Source: Seiridium cupressi
Lineage: Eukaryota > Ascomycota > Sordariomycetes > Amphisphaeriales > Sporocadaceae
DNA: 64,000 bases
NCBI GenBank assembly: GCA_036674765.1
Contig: JARVKI010000040.1
Span: forward strand, 297,692-361,691
Reading direction: 5' to 3'
The notes under the pieces are model-generated. The model had not been told where the DNA came from. It did no database searches and worked only from the letters and a program-made list of their open reading frames with translations. Position 1 is the stretch's first letter. Each line of letters begins with the position of its first letter. The position numbers and the translations under genes were made by a program. Below, one piece after another: positions 22,961-33,336 of this stretch.

Positions 22961-24070
22961 CTGGATGGGCCGGACGCCAGGGCATTCGACTTGAGGGTGT
23001 TAAACCTGTTCGAGTCCCGGCACGTGGAACATGTGTTGTTGCACACCGCAATATAAAGGTAAGGAACCCCGGGTGTGCCCGAAGTCTTGTCCGATTGACC
23101 AGCAACACAGGCCGGCCAGGAAATTATCGTGGTCCCCACACAAGCTATTCTCAGTCTTCACACCGTCCCACCGAGTATCGTGGAGAGACTTCCCCCGGAA
23201 ATACCGTTCCACGGCCTCCTCGCGGCTCACCTCGCTCTCGATTCGCAGATCCAGAATACACCATGGTTCCTGATGCTACCTACCAAGTCCGATTTTGCGG
23301 CCACGACGCCTTTTATGTGGCCTGAAGAGTTGCAAGAACTTCTCCCTAAGCGTGCCCGAGATCTCCTGAAGGCACAGCAAGTCAAATTCCACTCTGAATG
23401 GAGCATGGTATCAGAAGTGTTTCCTCAGATAGATAAAGAGCTGTTTCTGTATTTCTGGTTCATCGTCAATACGAGAACGTTCTATTACGAAACACCAGAG
23501 ATGGAGAAATACAGCTGGGAGAACAGGCTAGCCCTAGTCCCAATGGCAGACTTGTTGAACCATGCAGAATCCGGCTGCCAAGTCACGTTCTCAGCCGACG
23601 GCTTTACCATCACGGCAGACCGCACGTACAGCCGCGGCGAGGAGGTCTGCATTTCATATGGAGAACATTTCAATGACTTCTTGTTGGCTGAATACGGTTT
23701 CATATTACCAAAAAACGAATGGGATCAAGTGTGCCTCGACGAGGCCATCATTCCCATGTTATTGCAAAACCAGCAAGCACCGTTGGAAGAACGAGGGGAC
23801 TTGGGAAAATTCAACTTTCACCCGCTTTCTGGAGCATGCCCGAGAACCATAGCGGCTCTAAGTCAAACCCCACGTCTTACGAATGCTCTTGATAACCAAC
23901 TCCGATGCGATCACGCATCTGCATTACGGAAAGTTCTCCAAGATTTCTTAGCCTTCACAACCAATGTGTTGGAGAGTATTGAAAGACTGGATTCTGGTAC
24001 AGTGGCCTGTGGACTGCTGATGCAGAGATGGAAGCAGATCGAGGCTATCGTATTGCAGGCACTAAAGTAG
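22936..24070 (+). CDS. SET-domain lysine methyltransferase (SETD6/LSMT-like)
   Basis: Two exons, 22936..23058 and 23111..24070 (52-nt phase-0 intron restoring 'RNIKAGQEIIVVPTQAILS'), 360 residues. SET motifs: N-terminal 'RGTCVVAHRNIKAGQEI' near 30-46, 'MADLLNHAESGCQV' near 185-198 with the conserved Asn-His, and 'YSRGEEVCISYGEHFNDFLL' near 213-232 with the catalytic-region Tyr. A helical C-terminal region like the Rubisco-LSMT substrate-binding domain follows. It probably methylates a non-histone protein using SAM. A short upstream ORF starting at 22928 overlaps the start codon out of frame. Confidence 0.85.
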
Positions 24071-25128
24071 CTACACTGGGAGTGAAATCTGGGCCAAGCA
24101 CGTGAGTCGCTGCCCAAGCCCCTTTTTCTCACATAGCACGCATCAGCTTCCGTGGAGTACCTGGTCCCAAATTGAGATATCATACTACACGGTTGCGAAC
24201 GCCAATACAATACGGCAAAGGTGGAGCCGAGTCCTAGCCTTTCCCAGATGAGACTCAATTAAGGTTTAGTCCTGGTTCGTCGATAGGATCTACTAGACAA
24301 TTCATCACCTGCCAGCTGCTACTACACAGACTTCAGACCAGTACCCGAAGATATATATCACCAAATGAAGAAGGAATACGACAGTTTTCTGATCGACAGT
24401 GGGCAAAGACATGTCCAACCCTGATCTTGACACTAGGGAAGCAATACGTGGTTTGCCACCCGTTCGTCTGCTGCGCGGACCCTGGACCAAATCAGGGGGT
24501 ATCCAGTGTGTCGGGAACGAGTGAATTGTCGAGTGGTAGGGCTGAGTGAACACAGCTCTTGGGACGTTTACGAGGATCTAGAGCACAGGTGGTGCATCTT
24601 TGAAGCAGGAATATGACGTCGGAACGAAGGATGCCATAGAATGATTTGTTCATGTCCCTCCATGTGGCATCCCAGCCGTCATGGCTATTGCTTAAGTGTG
24701 CCACCTCCACAATATTCACAATAGAGTCTTCCATGACAGGTAAACAATCCTAACCCTCCTCTTTCTTAGAAACGGCGAACAAACTATTCAGACTCTGCTC
24801 CCATTTGAAAGTCTTTCGCGCATCATTGCGGCGACTGTACTCTTGCTGCGAAGAAGGCTGTAGGTCCGGATTGGTTGACCAGTCGATTAGCTTCTGTTTC
24901 TCGGCATACTAGTTTCGACGAGTGCTGGGACGTTGCACAAGAAACTGTGCAGAGGCAGCTCTAATGCAAATCCTTGCATCTATGCTTGTTCTTTGTGGCA
25001 TATGTACCAAGTACATACGGAAAAGGCGACTAGGTATTAAAGTTCATATGTTTGATTCCCTAAATGCTAGGCACCATGATATCAATGTGGGTTTCTTATA
25101 GAGACTAGCGTACTGATACTTTCTTTAG
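24071..25128. other. intergenic with a minus-strand coding fragment at about 24751-24913
   Basis: The minus strand at about 24751-24913 reads as an intact protein-like tail ('KQKLIDWSTNPDLQPSS', 'ARKTFKWEQSLNSLF') ending at TAG, directly after a possible CTAG splice acceptor. No matching upstream exon is present. It looks like the last exon of a lost gene. Confidence 0.35.
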
Positions 25129-27712
25129 GTAAAACGCTCCGGGCTCTCATTTCTGGTGAGGATGGTGAATTGAAAGCTGCACAAGAGAAACTTCGCGAAT
25201 ATGTCAGAAAGGAGCAAAACGTCATAAAGAATGCCACGCTTGCAAATGTCATGCGTATCAGGCTCGATACCAGCGCCACACACGAGCTCGCGACTAAGGG
25301 TCTAGCCATTTCGGAACAAATTGACAACAATGTCGCTTCTATCGTTCATGATATAAGCCAAGTACTCGGTCATCTAGAGTGTAAGACTGATAATGGATAT
25401 TCTGTGTAGAGTGTGCTAATGATAACTTGCGAAGGCTAAGAAAATGCTAGTGAGCGAGAAAATGTTCTCAGGTGGCTGTCACCAGATGATTTCCGTGACA
25501 AGCAACGAAGAGCGCTTGAATGGTATGGCCAGAGGACTTGCGAGTGGCTCTTAGCCTCGGAGGTGTTCCAAGCTTGGTTGAATGGTCGTACCAATTCGAT
25601 CCTTTGGTGTCCCGGGATTCGTAAGCGCTTCTGCCCTGGTGTCTACAAGACGTCAAGACTCGTGCTCATAAGGAAAGGAAGCTGGCGCGTGGAAGACCGT
25701 TATGATGTTAGATCCCATCGTTTGATGGTATGCCGCAGAAACTAAAGATACCTCAGGTCCAGAGCTGTTACCTATGTCGAAGAGCACATTCACGGACCAT
25801 AACGCGCGATCGCTCACGTGTACTGCGATTACAAGGAACCATGCCCAGCACTTGAAATTGTACGCAGCGTGATCCACCAGCTCGTAGAACAACTCCGACC
25901 ATTGCATGCGGTGTTGAAGAGATTCCATGAAGTCCTCTCTGAAAAGAAAATGTACCCGAGTATTGATGATTTCATAACGCTAGCCAAGGGTGTTTCATAG
26001 TTGTTTGAAAGGGTGTTTGTCTTCGTCGATGCACTGGTGATTTGAGCATAGCATTGCACCGATCGGGATAGATTCGCTAACGTAACACCAGGGTGAGTGT
26101 CCAGAGAACGATAGGGAAGAAATGCTTCATATCACCAAGAGCCTGGAATCAGTTATTCGCTTGTTCATCACCTCACGCGTCAGCATCGACCTTTCTAAAG
26201 AATTTGGCAATCTGTAAAGAATCGACATCATTGCAGACCAGTCAGATATTAAGCTATGTCTGGAGGATAGAGTTGCGAAGCATCATAGGCTTCGCGATTT
26301 CACTACGCAAACCCCAAGCCTCAAACACGAAATCATTCGAATCATTCAGCAGAAGGCTGCCTGCATGTGAGTTGATCTACCCGAACAGGGCTTCTATTGC
26401 CCTGGGGCATATAAACTTCACATGTCACTTAAACTACAATCAAGGTTCCTACTGGCCCATTTACAAATGAGCCTCCTTGGGAGCCAGATCAGTGCGAGAA
26501 ATATTCGGGAGGCCTTGATAACATTGCCTCAAGGAGTGTTTGTTTTCTACGACCAAGCTCTCAAGAGGATCAGCGAACAGGAAGACAGCAACAGAGATCT
26601 AGCCAATCGTGCCCTCTCACTCATTTTCTGTGCTAAGAGGAACTTGACTATGAATGAGCTAATCCATGCCTTGAGCATCGAGCCTGGCGACAACGACTTC
26701 AGCGCAGAAAATTGCACATTGGTGCAAATCCTGCTCGGTGTCTGTGCCGGCTTGGTCAGAAAGCAAATCGGGCGGAAGCGATGTGGTGAGCGGCTTGAGA
26801 TCAGCAGCCAACAGCGGCCAGAATGAAAGAGTCCTAGTTCTTTTGGAGAACGGCGCGGATATAGACGCCATAGATACCATTGGAGGCTGTACAGCGTTAA
26901 CCATAGCAACATGGCTGGGCAACGACGCTATGGTGCAGTTGCTTGTGGAGAAGGGAGCAGATGTGAATATGCGACAAAGGAGTGGGGAGACGGCACTGCA
27001 TATTGCCGCTCGTGACGGATACCCCGACCTCGTCGAGTTGTTGGTCCGAAACGGAGCTCGAGTTGATCTGAAACTCCACGGTTGGACAGCGATGCTTCTT
27101 GCAGTAAGCAATCAGCGAGGGTGGATTCCTGACTTCTTGGTGCACCAAGGAGCAAATGTAAGCACGACGGATTATCATGGTCGAAGTGCTTTACACTGGT
27201 CTTCCAAGTTCGGGTGGGAGGCATTCGCTCGTCTTCTCTCGGTCAGAGGAGCCCAGGTTGATGCGGTTAACCGATGGGGAAGGACGCCCCTGATGTGGGC
27301 CGTCTATGGCAAACAATATGCAATAGTCGAAATCTTGCTAGGTCACGGTGCCGATATAACGCTGGGAATGCACGAGGGTTACACCCCATTGCATCTCGCA
27401 GCTGATAACGGCGATGAAAGAATGATTGATATCCTCTTGAGCCGAGGAGCCCCGGTTGGGGCGCGTGCACAGAACGAGTGGACAGCGTACCATATTGCTA
27501 ATGTCATGACTTTCAACGGTGTCATGACACGGTTAGCCATCGCTGGAGCCGTCAAAAGCGAGGCCTCCGAGCTGCGCGCGGCACGCAATGCAGATGAACA
27601 TCAGGGCGACGAATGGTATATTGATTTTGGTAGAGACGATATTGCCAGGACCTGGGCTCAGCGGTCACAGCAGGCGTCAAGCGACGACGGTACTCTAGAC
27701 GTTGCAGTATGA
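25129..27712 (+). pseudogene. NACHT-ankyrin NLR (STAND receptor), decayed
   Basis: Pieces in order, in shifting frames. Linker helix region from 25129 ('GEDGELKAAQEKLREYV'). Pre-NACHT block about 25450-25615 ('VLRWLSPDDFRDKQRRALEW', 'WLLASEVFQAWL', 'LWCPGI'). The Walker A that should follow is destroyed. NACHT remainder about 25805-26040 ('FERVFVFVDAL' is the Walker B strand), then 'RLFITSRVSIDLS'. Winged-helix region 26420-26760 ('IREALITLPQGVFVFYDQAL', 'LTMNELIHALSIEPGD'). Finally an open ankyrin stretch to 27712 with about eight repeats ('GETALHIAARDGYPDLVELL', 'GYTPLHLAADNGDERMIDIL'). Many stops and frameshifts, and a probable deletion between winged helix and ankyrins. Intact relatives are fungal self/non-self or immune receptors. 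The ankyrin part alone could still be translated. Confidence 0.85.
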
Positions 27713-27988
27713 TACCAGCAGAGAATTGACGATCATCAAAAGGCCCGCTCCTGCGATGCGAGAGTTGAACATGCACGCCTATTGACTATGAAGCTCTGGC
27801 GAGGTTGTGCTCCAAGGCAGTTGTGGCGGGCAAGTCACATATCTTGACGCGACGTATTCACTTCTTATTAAGAAGCAAAATCGTAGCAGCCGCAGGGTTG
27901 AAATAATCTGGTTGGGATTGTACTTTGATCAACTTCTTTCGTATCGAAAGGCTCGAGACCGTGATGAATGGCTTATGGGTTGACAGCA

Positions 27989-28933
27989 TCAAACCACATT
28001 CCCAGAGCCCTTATCGTTCTCCATGGCTTTTGGTTTCAAAGCGTACATTCTGACAGGGAACAGCCTCCTCGGAAAGCTGTTAGGAAATCCTCGCTGGATA
28101 TCTGTCCTAACGATCTGCAGTCCAGCTCTTCGGAAGAGATCCCGGAATTTAGTATCTTGTCTGCTCACCCATTAGTTGATGTCTTGAACCTTGTCTGCCG
28201 TGATAGCAAGCATCGTAACGATGATGGTCGGGCGGAGACTTACCTCGTCACACTACTGTCAGTCTCATCAAAGAGATCGACACCACTAGTGCTGAGGTTT
28301 TCTTTGACGACAATGACTCCTCCGTCTGGGTTCAGGGCTTGCTTGCATTGCTCGAGAAGGCAGACCAGTTGCGCATCAGTCAGGTAGCCTGTACACCACT
28401 GTAGCCACACTAAATCATACTCTGTTCCGGTAGGTGTCCATTCTTCCAGGCCTACGTTGAAGACTCGACGTACGTGGCGCTTAGCGCTTAATTCCGAGTT
28501 GAATTTTGACACAGGTTCTATCACATCAATATGGTCGGCCAGATCAGATAGCAGACCCTCTGTAACCCTACCAATACTGTTTGAGCAGAAGAGGACAGAT
28601 TCATCAGCAGCGCCCTTTTCAATTGCTTGGAAACGACTTCATGGCTTACCCTGCGCCGCCCTCGAGTACGTTTTGCAGCCTATGCCGGCCATTTTTCATG
28701 CCAATACCCAATTTCGCCAAGAACCCACGCGAGCCCTGTAAATCCACCTTTGAAATGGAGGAAAAGCCATTGACGTTGAGGACCCCGCCAAGCATACCAT
28801 TAATGTCAGGATCCGTCGCGTTCCAGTATCCAAGACCGACCTCTCTGCGTATGAGTGCGTCCGGTTCCGCAGATTGTTTTTGTTCGTCCATATCGTGAAT
28901 GGTCGCGGAGAGACTGTCGCTAGTATTGTGCAC
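27989..28933 (-). CDS. TAE1: protein N-terminal (Xaa-Pro-Lys) N-methyltransferase, NTMT1/Tae1-like
   Basis: Three exons, complement(27989..28160, 28244..28576, 28650..28933), introns 83 and 73 nt, both phase 2, 262 residues. The junction of exons 1 and 2 rebuilds the SAM motif 'EGGAGIGRVTEGLL' near 91-104. Other family blocks: 'YWNATDPDINGMLGG' and 'DLQGSRGFLAKL' in exon 1; 'YDLVWLQWCTGYLTD' and 'GGVIVVKENL' in exon 2; 'FPVRMYALKP' near the C-terminus in exon 3. The enzyme alpha-N-methylates proteins with an N-terminal X-Pro-Lys after Met removal, including ribosomal proteins. The start could instead be the internal ATG at 28891. It is an intact conserved gene between decayed NLR material and the candidate amyloid module. 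Confidence 0.9.
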
Positions 28934-29217
28934 AGGCTCGAGGCAAAAACTGTGAGGCTGTTATCAGCTCTTCTTGTCGTCGAGTGCAGTGCCAGCAGCT
29001 GGCGCATCCTAGTTGACAGATGACGCAATATGAGTGGACCAGCATCACTATACATGTAGCTTTTAGCACAAAACTGTCCCACTCCAGTACTTGTTTACAC
29101 CAACGGCTGAACTATGTCCTTTAATGTTCTCTAAATTTATCAGAAAGCCTTTTTAACCCTTTCAAACCGTAATATATATTATATATTACTTTCTATATAA
29201 CGCCATTACTATACTCT

Positions 29218-29853
29218 TTAGAATTTAATCATATTCGCAACCTCCGCTCCATTGAATGTGCCCTCTGCGACTATGTTGTTCTGCTTTGCCTGGTCGCTTG
29301 CCGTGTTATACGATATTTCCCCTTCAATCTTCCCGGATTGTACTGTAATCATGTTCTTTTGCTGGGCTGCATGCATCGCTTTATTATTGTCTGATGTACA
29401 AGAAGCATCAGCTATGTCAGCCAGGTCTGTCACGCTCACGAGAGATTTGTTGGCCGCCACTCACGTATCTTGGCGTTGCTCTGCCCCTGCTTCGGTCCGT
29501 TCGGACTGTCGCGCGTTTCGAGATATACTTGCCCTCCCTTGGGAAAGTACTTCCGCATCGGCTCATTGCCCTGCAACTCTGCCTGTGGTGCATCTTGATT
29601 TAGCCCGTTTATGCTGACTAAGACAATCTGCACATCTGGACCAAAGCCGCGCTGGGCTCGAATCTTGTCGTAGACATCGCCCACGGTCTCGCTGGTCTTG
29701 TAGGGGAGAATGTTCTCCATTTGACTACTGTTCCCTAGCAATGTTAGCTCATGGCCTGGGCTGTGGGTAATCTACTGTAACACAGGTGCGGCGGTGTTAT
29801 ATTCCGACGATTAGTGGGCAGGGCTCACTGTTAACGATCCGCAGTTCTGGCAT
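29218..29853 (-). CDS. ubiquitin-like-fold protein with C-terminal doubled amyloid-like motif (new architecture candidate)
   Basis: Three exons, complement(29218..29390, 29465..29734, 29829..29853), introns 74 and 94 nt, both phase 1, closing in frame at 155 residues. First exon: 'MPELRIVN'. Residues 1-82 follow the order of a ubiquitin fold: strand 'MPELRIVN', strand 'NILPYKTS', helix 'ETVGDVYDKIRAQRG' (compare the ubiquitin TIENVKAKI helix), strand 'VQIVLVSINGLNQ', and last strand 'GGQVYLETR'. There is no terminal Gly-Gly. After a short Gly/Pro/Gln linker, residues 99-155 are Asn/Gln/Ala/Gly-rich and hold two copies of N-x-A-x-[HD]-x-A-x-Q-x-N (101-111 and 127-137, 26 residues apart). Fold assignment is by eye. 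Exon 1 is inferred from splice sites; an ATG at 29720 would give a shorter protein. Closest logic known to me is a HET-s-type effector with an unfamiliar N-terminal domain. Confidence 0.6.
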
Positions 29854-30774
29854 GACGAGCGTATACGTGGTCGAGTGCTCTTCTGTTTAACAGTCACGTT
29901 GGACAAAACGCCTAGCTGGCGCAGCGTAGCTAACGTAGGCGGATTTCGAGATATATACCTAGACAAGGCTCTGCGGCCAAGGCAGCAGGACTAAAGCAGT
30001 CAACCCGTCTCCCGTCACATCGGTCCGCTCACTATCGCGGGCTTTATGACGGACTCATCATTATGCGTACAGATACTCGGGCATTGGAGCAGGGGGTATG
30101 CCTCGTCATGTGGAAGTACAAATATGCAATTGGTTCGGCTAAGGTCGAGTGCATAATTACACCACCTATCAGCCAGAGGAGTCGTCACAAAGAGCAGGCT
30201 GGCTTAGCAAGTAATGGAGGTGGGGATGCTCTGTCCCAGAACAAACAACTAACTAGCACCAAACCATGCCGCTGTCAGAAACGAGGCTATGCTCTGCTCT
30301 AGCTTGGGAAGATGTTCTATATGTCACGATGCACGCAGTCTTGAGCATAATGAGCGTGTAGCGTATTGGTTTATCACGTCTGCGACCGGGTCTATTTCGA
30401 AGCCATAAGAAGCACAGTTACTACTCTCCACAGAAAATGTAGGATCTGTGTAGTTCCTAAAGATGCTCACATATCTGAAAGCATCCAACACTATGTAGTT
30501 GAGAATGTTAGCTAGAACCACAGCAGAGAAACACCCGCAGTCCACTCAACAGTTCATGAACCCGATTCCCGAGATGCAATCTATATCATGCCATGCCATC
30601 ATCAATCGTCATTTTCGAAAAGTTGCAGTAAGTGTGTAGAGACTAGAGCGGGAAGGCACTGAACGGTTTCCAGTACAAGGATCTGTGTTGCCTCTGAGAT
30701 CTGAATGCACTCGCAGTCGTGTCTCTTCATTGCATAATTATTCCACGTAGGTGCTCGGTCGAAAGAAAGGCGAG
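29854..30774. other. intergenic, about 920 bp
   Basis: Between the ubiquitin-like gene and the 3' end of the SesA-like gene, both on the minus strand. Probably promoter plus terminator. Open frames at 30063-30302 (+) and 30324-30545 (-) have no recognisable features. Confidence 0.4.
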
Positions 30775-31516
30775 CTACGCCTCGAGGAAAATGCTTTGTA
30801 GTAGCTGCATGGACCCAGGTCCACACAGGATCAGGTTGCTCTGTCTACTGTTGTCCAGCGCTGCGTTTTCGGTCACCGATGCAGTGATCCGCATCTTGAC
30901 ATCCTCCAGGCCGGCTATTCCATTGACTTGAGCCGCTTCGCGCTCTGTGTAGTTGAGATCCACTGTCATGATTGACGAGGATTCAAAACTTTCCTTGCGA
31001 GCCCCCAAGTCGATTCTTTGGATTCCTTCCGAGATACCTCCAGACTTCTCGATATGTATAATACTCATCCGGATCAAGAGTTCGACTTTTGCCTTTTCAA
31101 GCCGCAAAAGCACGTTGTTCAGTCTCGACTCGTCTCGAGTTCTGCGCCTTAGAGCGTGTAGGCTCTGCCGTAACAGACTTTGGCGGTTCAAGGTAGCCAT
31201 GTCCATGAGAATTTTCTGGAGCTCCAACGTGATGGAACATATGTATTCGATCTGGTTGTGCATGGCGCGCGTATGCAGCTCCGTTGAGCTCTGAATATCG
31301 CGCAATATGTTTTGGAGGTTGGTAGACTGCACCGTCAGATCGTGGAGCAACTTGGGCGCCGTGCTGATAGTCTGCCGTACCAAATCGATCTGCTGCCATA
31401 AACTCATTGCCTGGCCGAGCAGCTGGGCTATTACTGCTGCCGAACCGAGAGCCTCCTGATGGTGAAAGTTCGTTAGCCTGCAGTATTACAAGGTGAGGGG
31501 AACCGGACCCCACCAT
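30775..31516 (-). CDS. SesA-like (STAND-associated N-terminal domain) helical protein with one amyloid-like motif
   Basis: Proposed exons complement(30775..31455, 31514..31516): a 3-nt first exon (ATG only) joined over a 58-nt intron with a good CTAAC branch point to GAG GCT CTC, giving 'MEALGSAAVIAQLLGQA' and 227 residues. This start matches the typical fungal SesA/NACHT-N-terminal helix. The donor (GTGGGG) is weak; the fallback is ATG at 31407 (211 residues). Residues 1-140 are all-helical with heptads ('LVRQTISTAPKLLHDLTVQS', 'RRRTRDESRLNNVLLRLEKA'). Residues 198-208 carry the same spaced pattern as the ubiquitin-like protein, here 'NAALDNSRQSN'. In fungi this domain type occurs at the N-terminus of NLRs or as stand-alone effectors next to them. 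Role inferred only. Confidence 0.6.
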
Positions 31517-33336
31517 CGTATTTCAAGAGGTGTGTGTGTATTCCAGTGTGAGAAGTTGAGCGATACCCGTAGTGTTTGCCTTAATATGAAAGATGCGAGA
31601 AAGAACTAGGAAGCCGACTATTTTGGTGCGAGGGGGGGGGGGGAAATTTCACTTATGTAGTAGTAATACCCAATAAGCTGCAGTGGCGAGGTTACATGAA
31701 AGGGCTGATGCAGATAAAAGAAAAAAGTCTTGTTTTCCCGTGCCATTCGTTACGCTGACTTTGGGTAGGAACAGAGACAAAATGAGCCCAATTTACAGCG
31801 TGAACTCTCGAGGTCCATCAAAATACAGGAATTTGTTATTCGGGCGGACTTATCTGGAGAATTTCTGCAAATCAGAAGGTTGGACCGCTAGGATTCGCTG
31901 CCCTGCATTTCTCTTGGTTTTACCAGACAACTGGCGAGTTACGTGCGTCCCCGCGTACGTCCATAAAGGTCGATGTTCAACAAGACCTAGTCACATGACT
32001 GGAGGTGCCTTCCGAGCCAAAAAGCCACATCTTCAAGATGCTCCTTGGTGGCGGTATGGTTTTGTCGATTCGGCTCGTAACCGCTTTGACATCAGAATAG
32101 AAAGCGAACGTCGTAATTCACCTCTCTGATGCTATGAAGCGTGACGTGCCAGATCTCTGTTCAATATTCGCTTATGCTGGATTTTTGACTCGGGTCTGGA
32201 AAGAATGCAGTGTATATCTCAAGGCTACCGAGACAAGGTTATGTTTCTTTTGATCATGAGAACGAGTTGACAGCGACAGGGATTGCAGCTGAAGCATTCT
32301 ATGTTCCTTTGGTCCAGCCACACAGGATCTTGCGACACTGGACATATACAAGTTCCAGTGCCTTTCTACCGTTGGAAATAATCTCGCGTTCATACGGCAC
32401 ATCAACGTGCGCTATTGACATCCCCGGGGACCGACGTGGCCACATATATCAGAGTAAAGTTGCGCCCCAGTATCAATATCATCATTGGAAGACGAACACG
32501 CTGCTTGAGGGAAAGAACTGACAGATCTGACTCGCCGGATTGGTGTCAGTGCCTCGTCCCGCAGGACTCCTCCAAAGTCCTACAATGAGGAGGGATGTAT
32601 GCGAATACCTAAGTGGGTAGACGAACTATCTCTCCTACCTGTTCAACATTGGCCAGATGGAGGGTGGATGGACATTTGGGTAGCAATTTGGCACGGAGAT
32701 CTTATACAAGCGACAGAAAATATTTGCAACCTCTACGTTCAACCTGCATGGCGTGCTCGGCTTCTTTTCCATCTTCTGGAGGAATGGCTGCAGAGACAGC
32801 TCAGCTTGCAGCAGAACCGTAAGGAGATGCGCATCAAGGTGCAGCATGGGTTACGCCATCCAATGGCCTCCCTCTTATCACATCAAATATTGGATCTTGA
32901 CCACACCACATATGGTGAGTCTGGGCTACAGATGCAAACCTCAATGGACCGCGGGTCTCGACTGGATAATGTCCTGCAAGGTGTGAGAGGTCTTTGGCCC
33001 CACGAGCTCATAGTGTGCATTGTCAAAGCATTCTGATAGGGTACCAGAGGAGGGCCCTATGAGGGTGTTGTGGCAATCCGAGCAGTGCAAACTTTTCACA
33101 GGAATCTTCGCCGCCACAAGGCAGGAGACCCCAAATTGCTTCGGGTAGTTTTGATCGAAACGTGTAGTGGGGGTTCCTGTCTCCATATGAGGGCGAGGCA
33201 CGCGTCCAGAATGATCTCGGTGTTTTCTGGAGATCCCATGATAGTTCACTCGTGGATCGCTACCCTGTGTCGATAGAGAAAGTTGTTGTTTAGTACCCTT
33301 ACCATTGCTCTAGGCTATTCGGAATCAGGCAGCATC
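31517..33336. other. mostly non-coding, 1.8 kb
   Basis: Contains a G12 run (31632-31643) and one protein-like ORF (32599-33036, listed separately). Other open frames (31683-32129, 32210-32521) show no family features. Confidence 0.4.
32599..33036 (+). CDS. hypothetical ORF, 145 aa
   Basis: ATG-initiated frame with Trp- and Leu-rich, protein-like sequence ('HWPDGGWMDIWVAIWHGDLI', 'RARLLFHLLEEWLQRQLSLQ'). A GTGAGT at about 32911 could be a splice donor, so the true 3' end may differ. No family recognised. It may be a fragment of a larger lost gene in this decayed region. Confidence 0.3.
   Translation: MRIPKWVDELSLLPVQHWPDGGWMDIWVAIWHGDLIQATENICNLYVQPAWRARLLFHLLEEWLQRQLSLQQNRKEMRIKVQHGLRHPMASLLSHQILDLDHTTYGESGLQMQTSMDRGSRLDNVLQGVRGLWPHELIVCIVKAF

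Noticed and set aside
23000..23030. tRNA-like T-arm sequence (TTCGAGTCCCGG)
   Set aside because: The stem does not pair, no acceptor or anticodon arms fit, and it lies inside the first exon of the SET gene.
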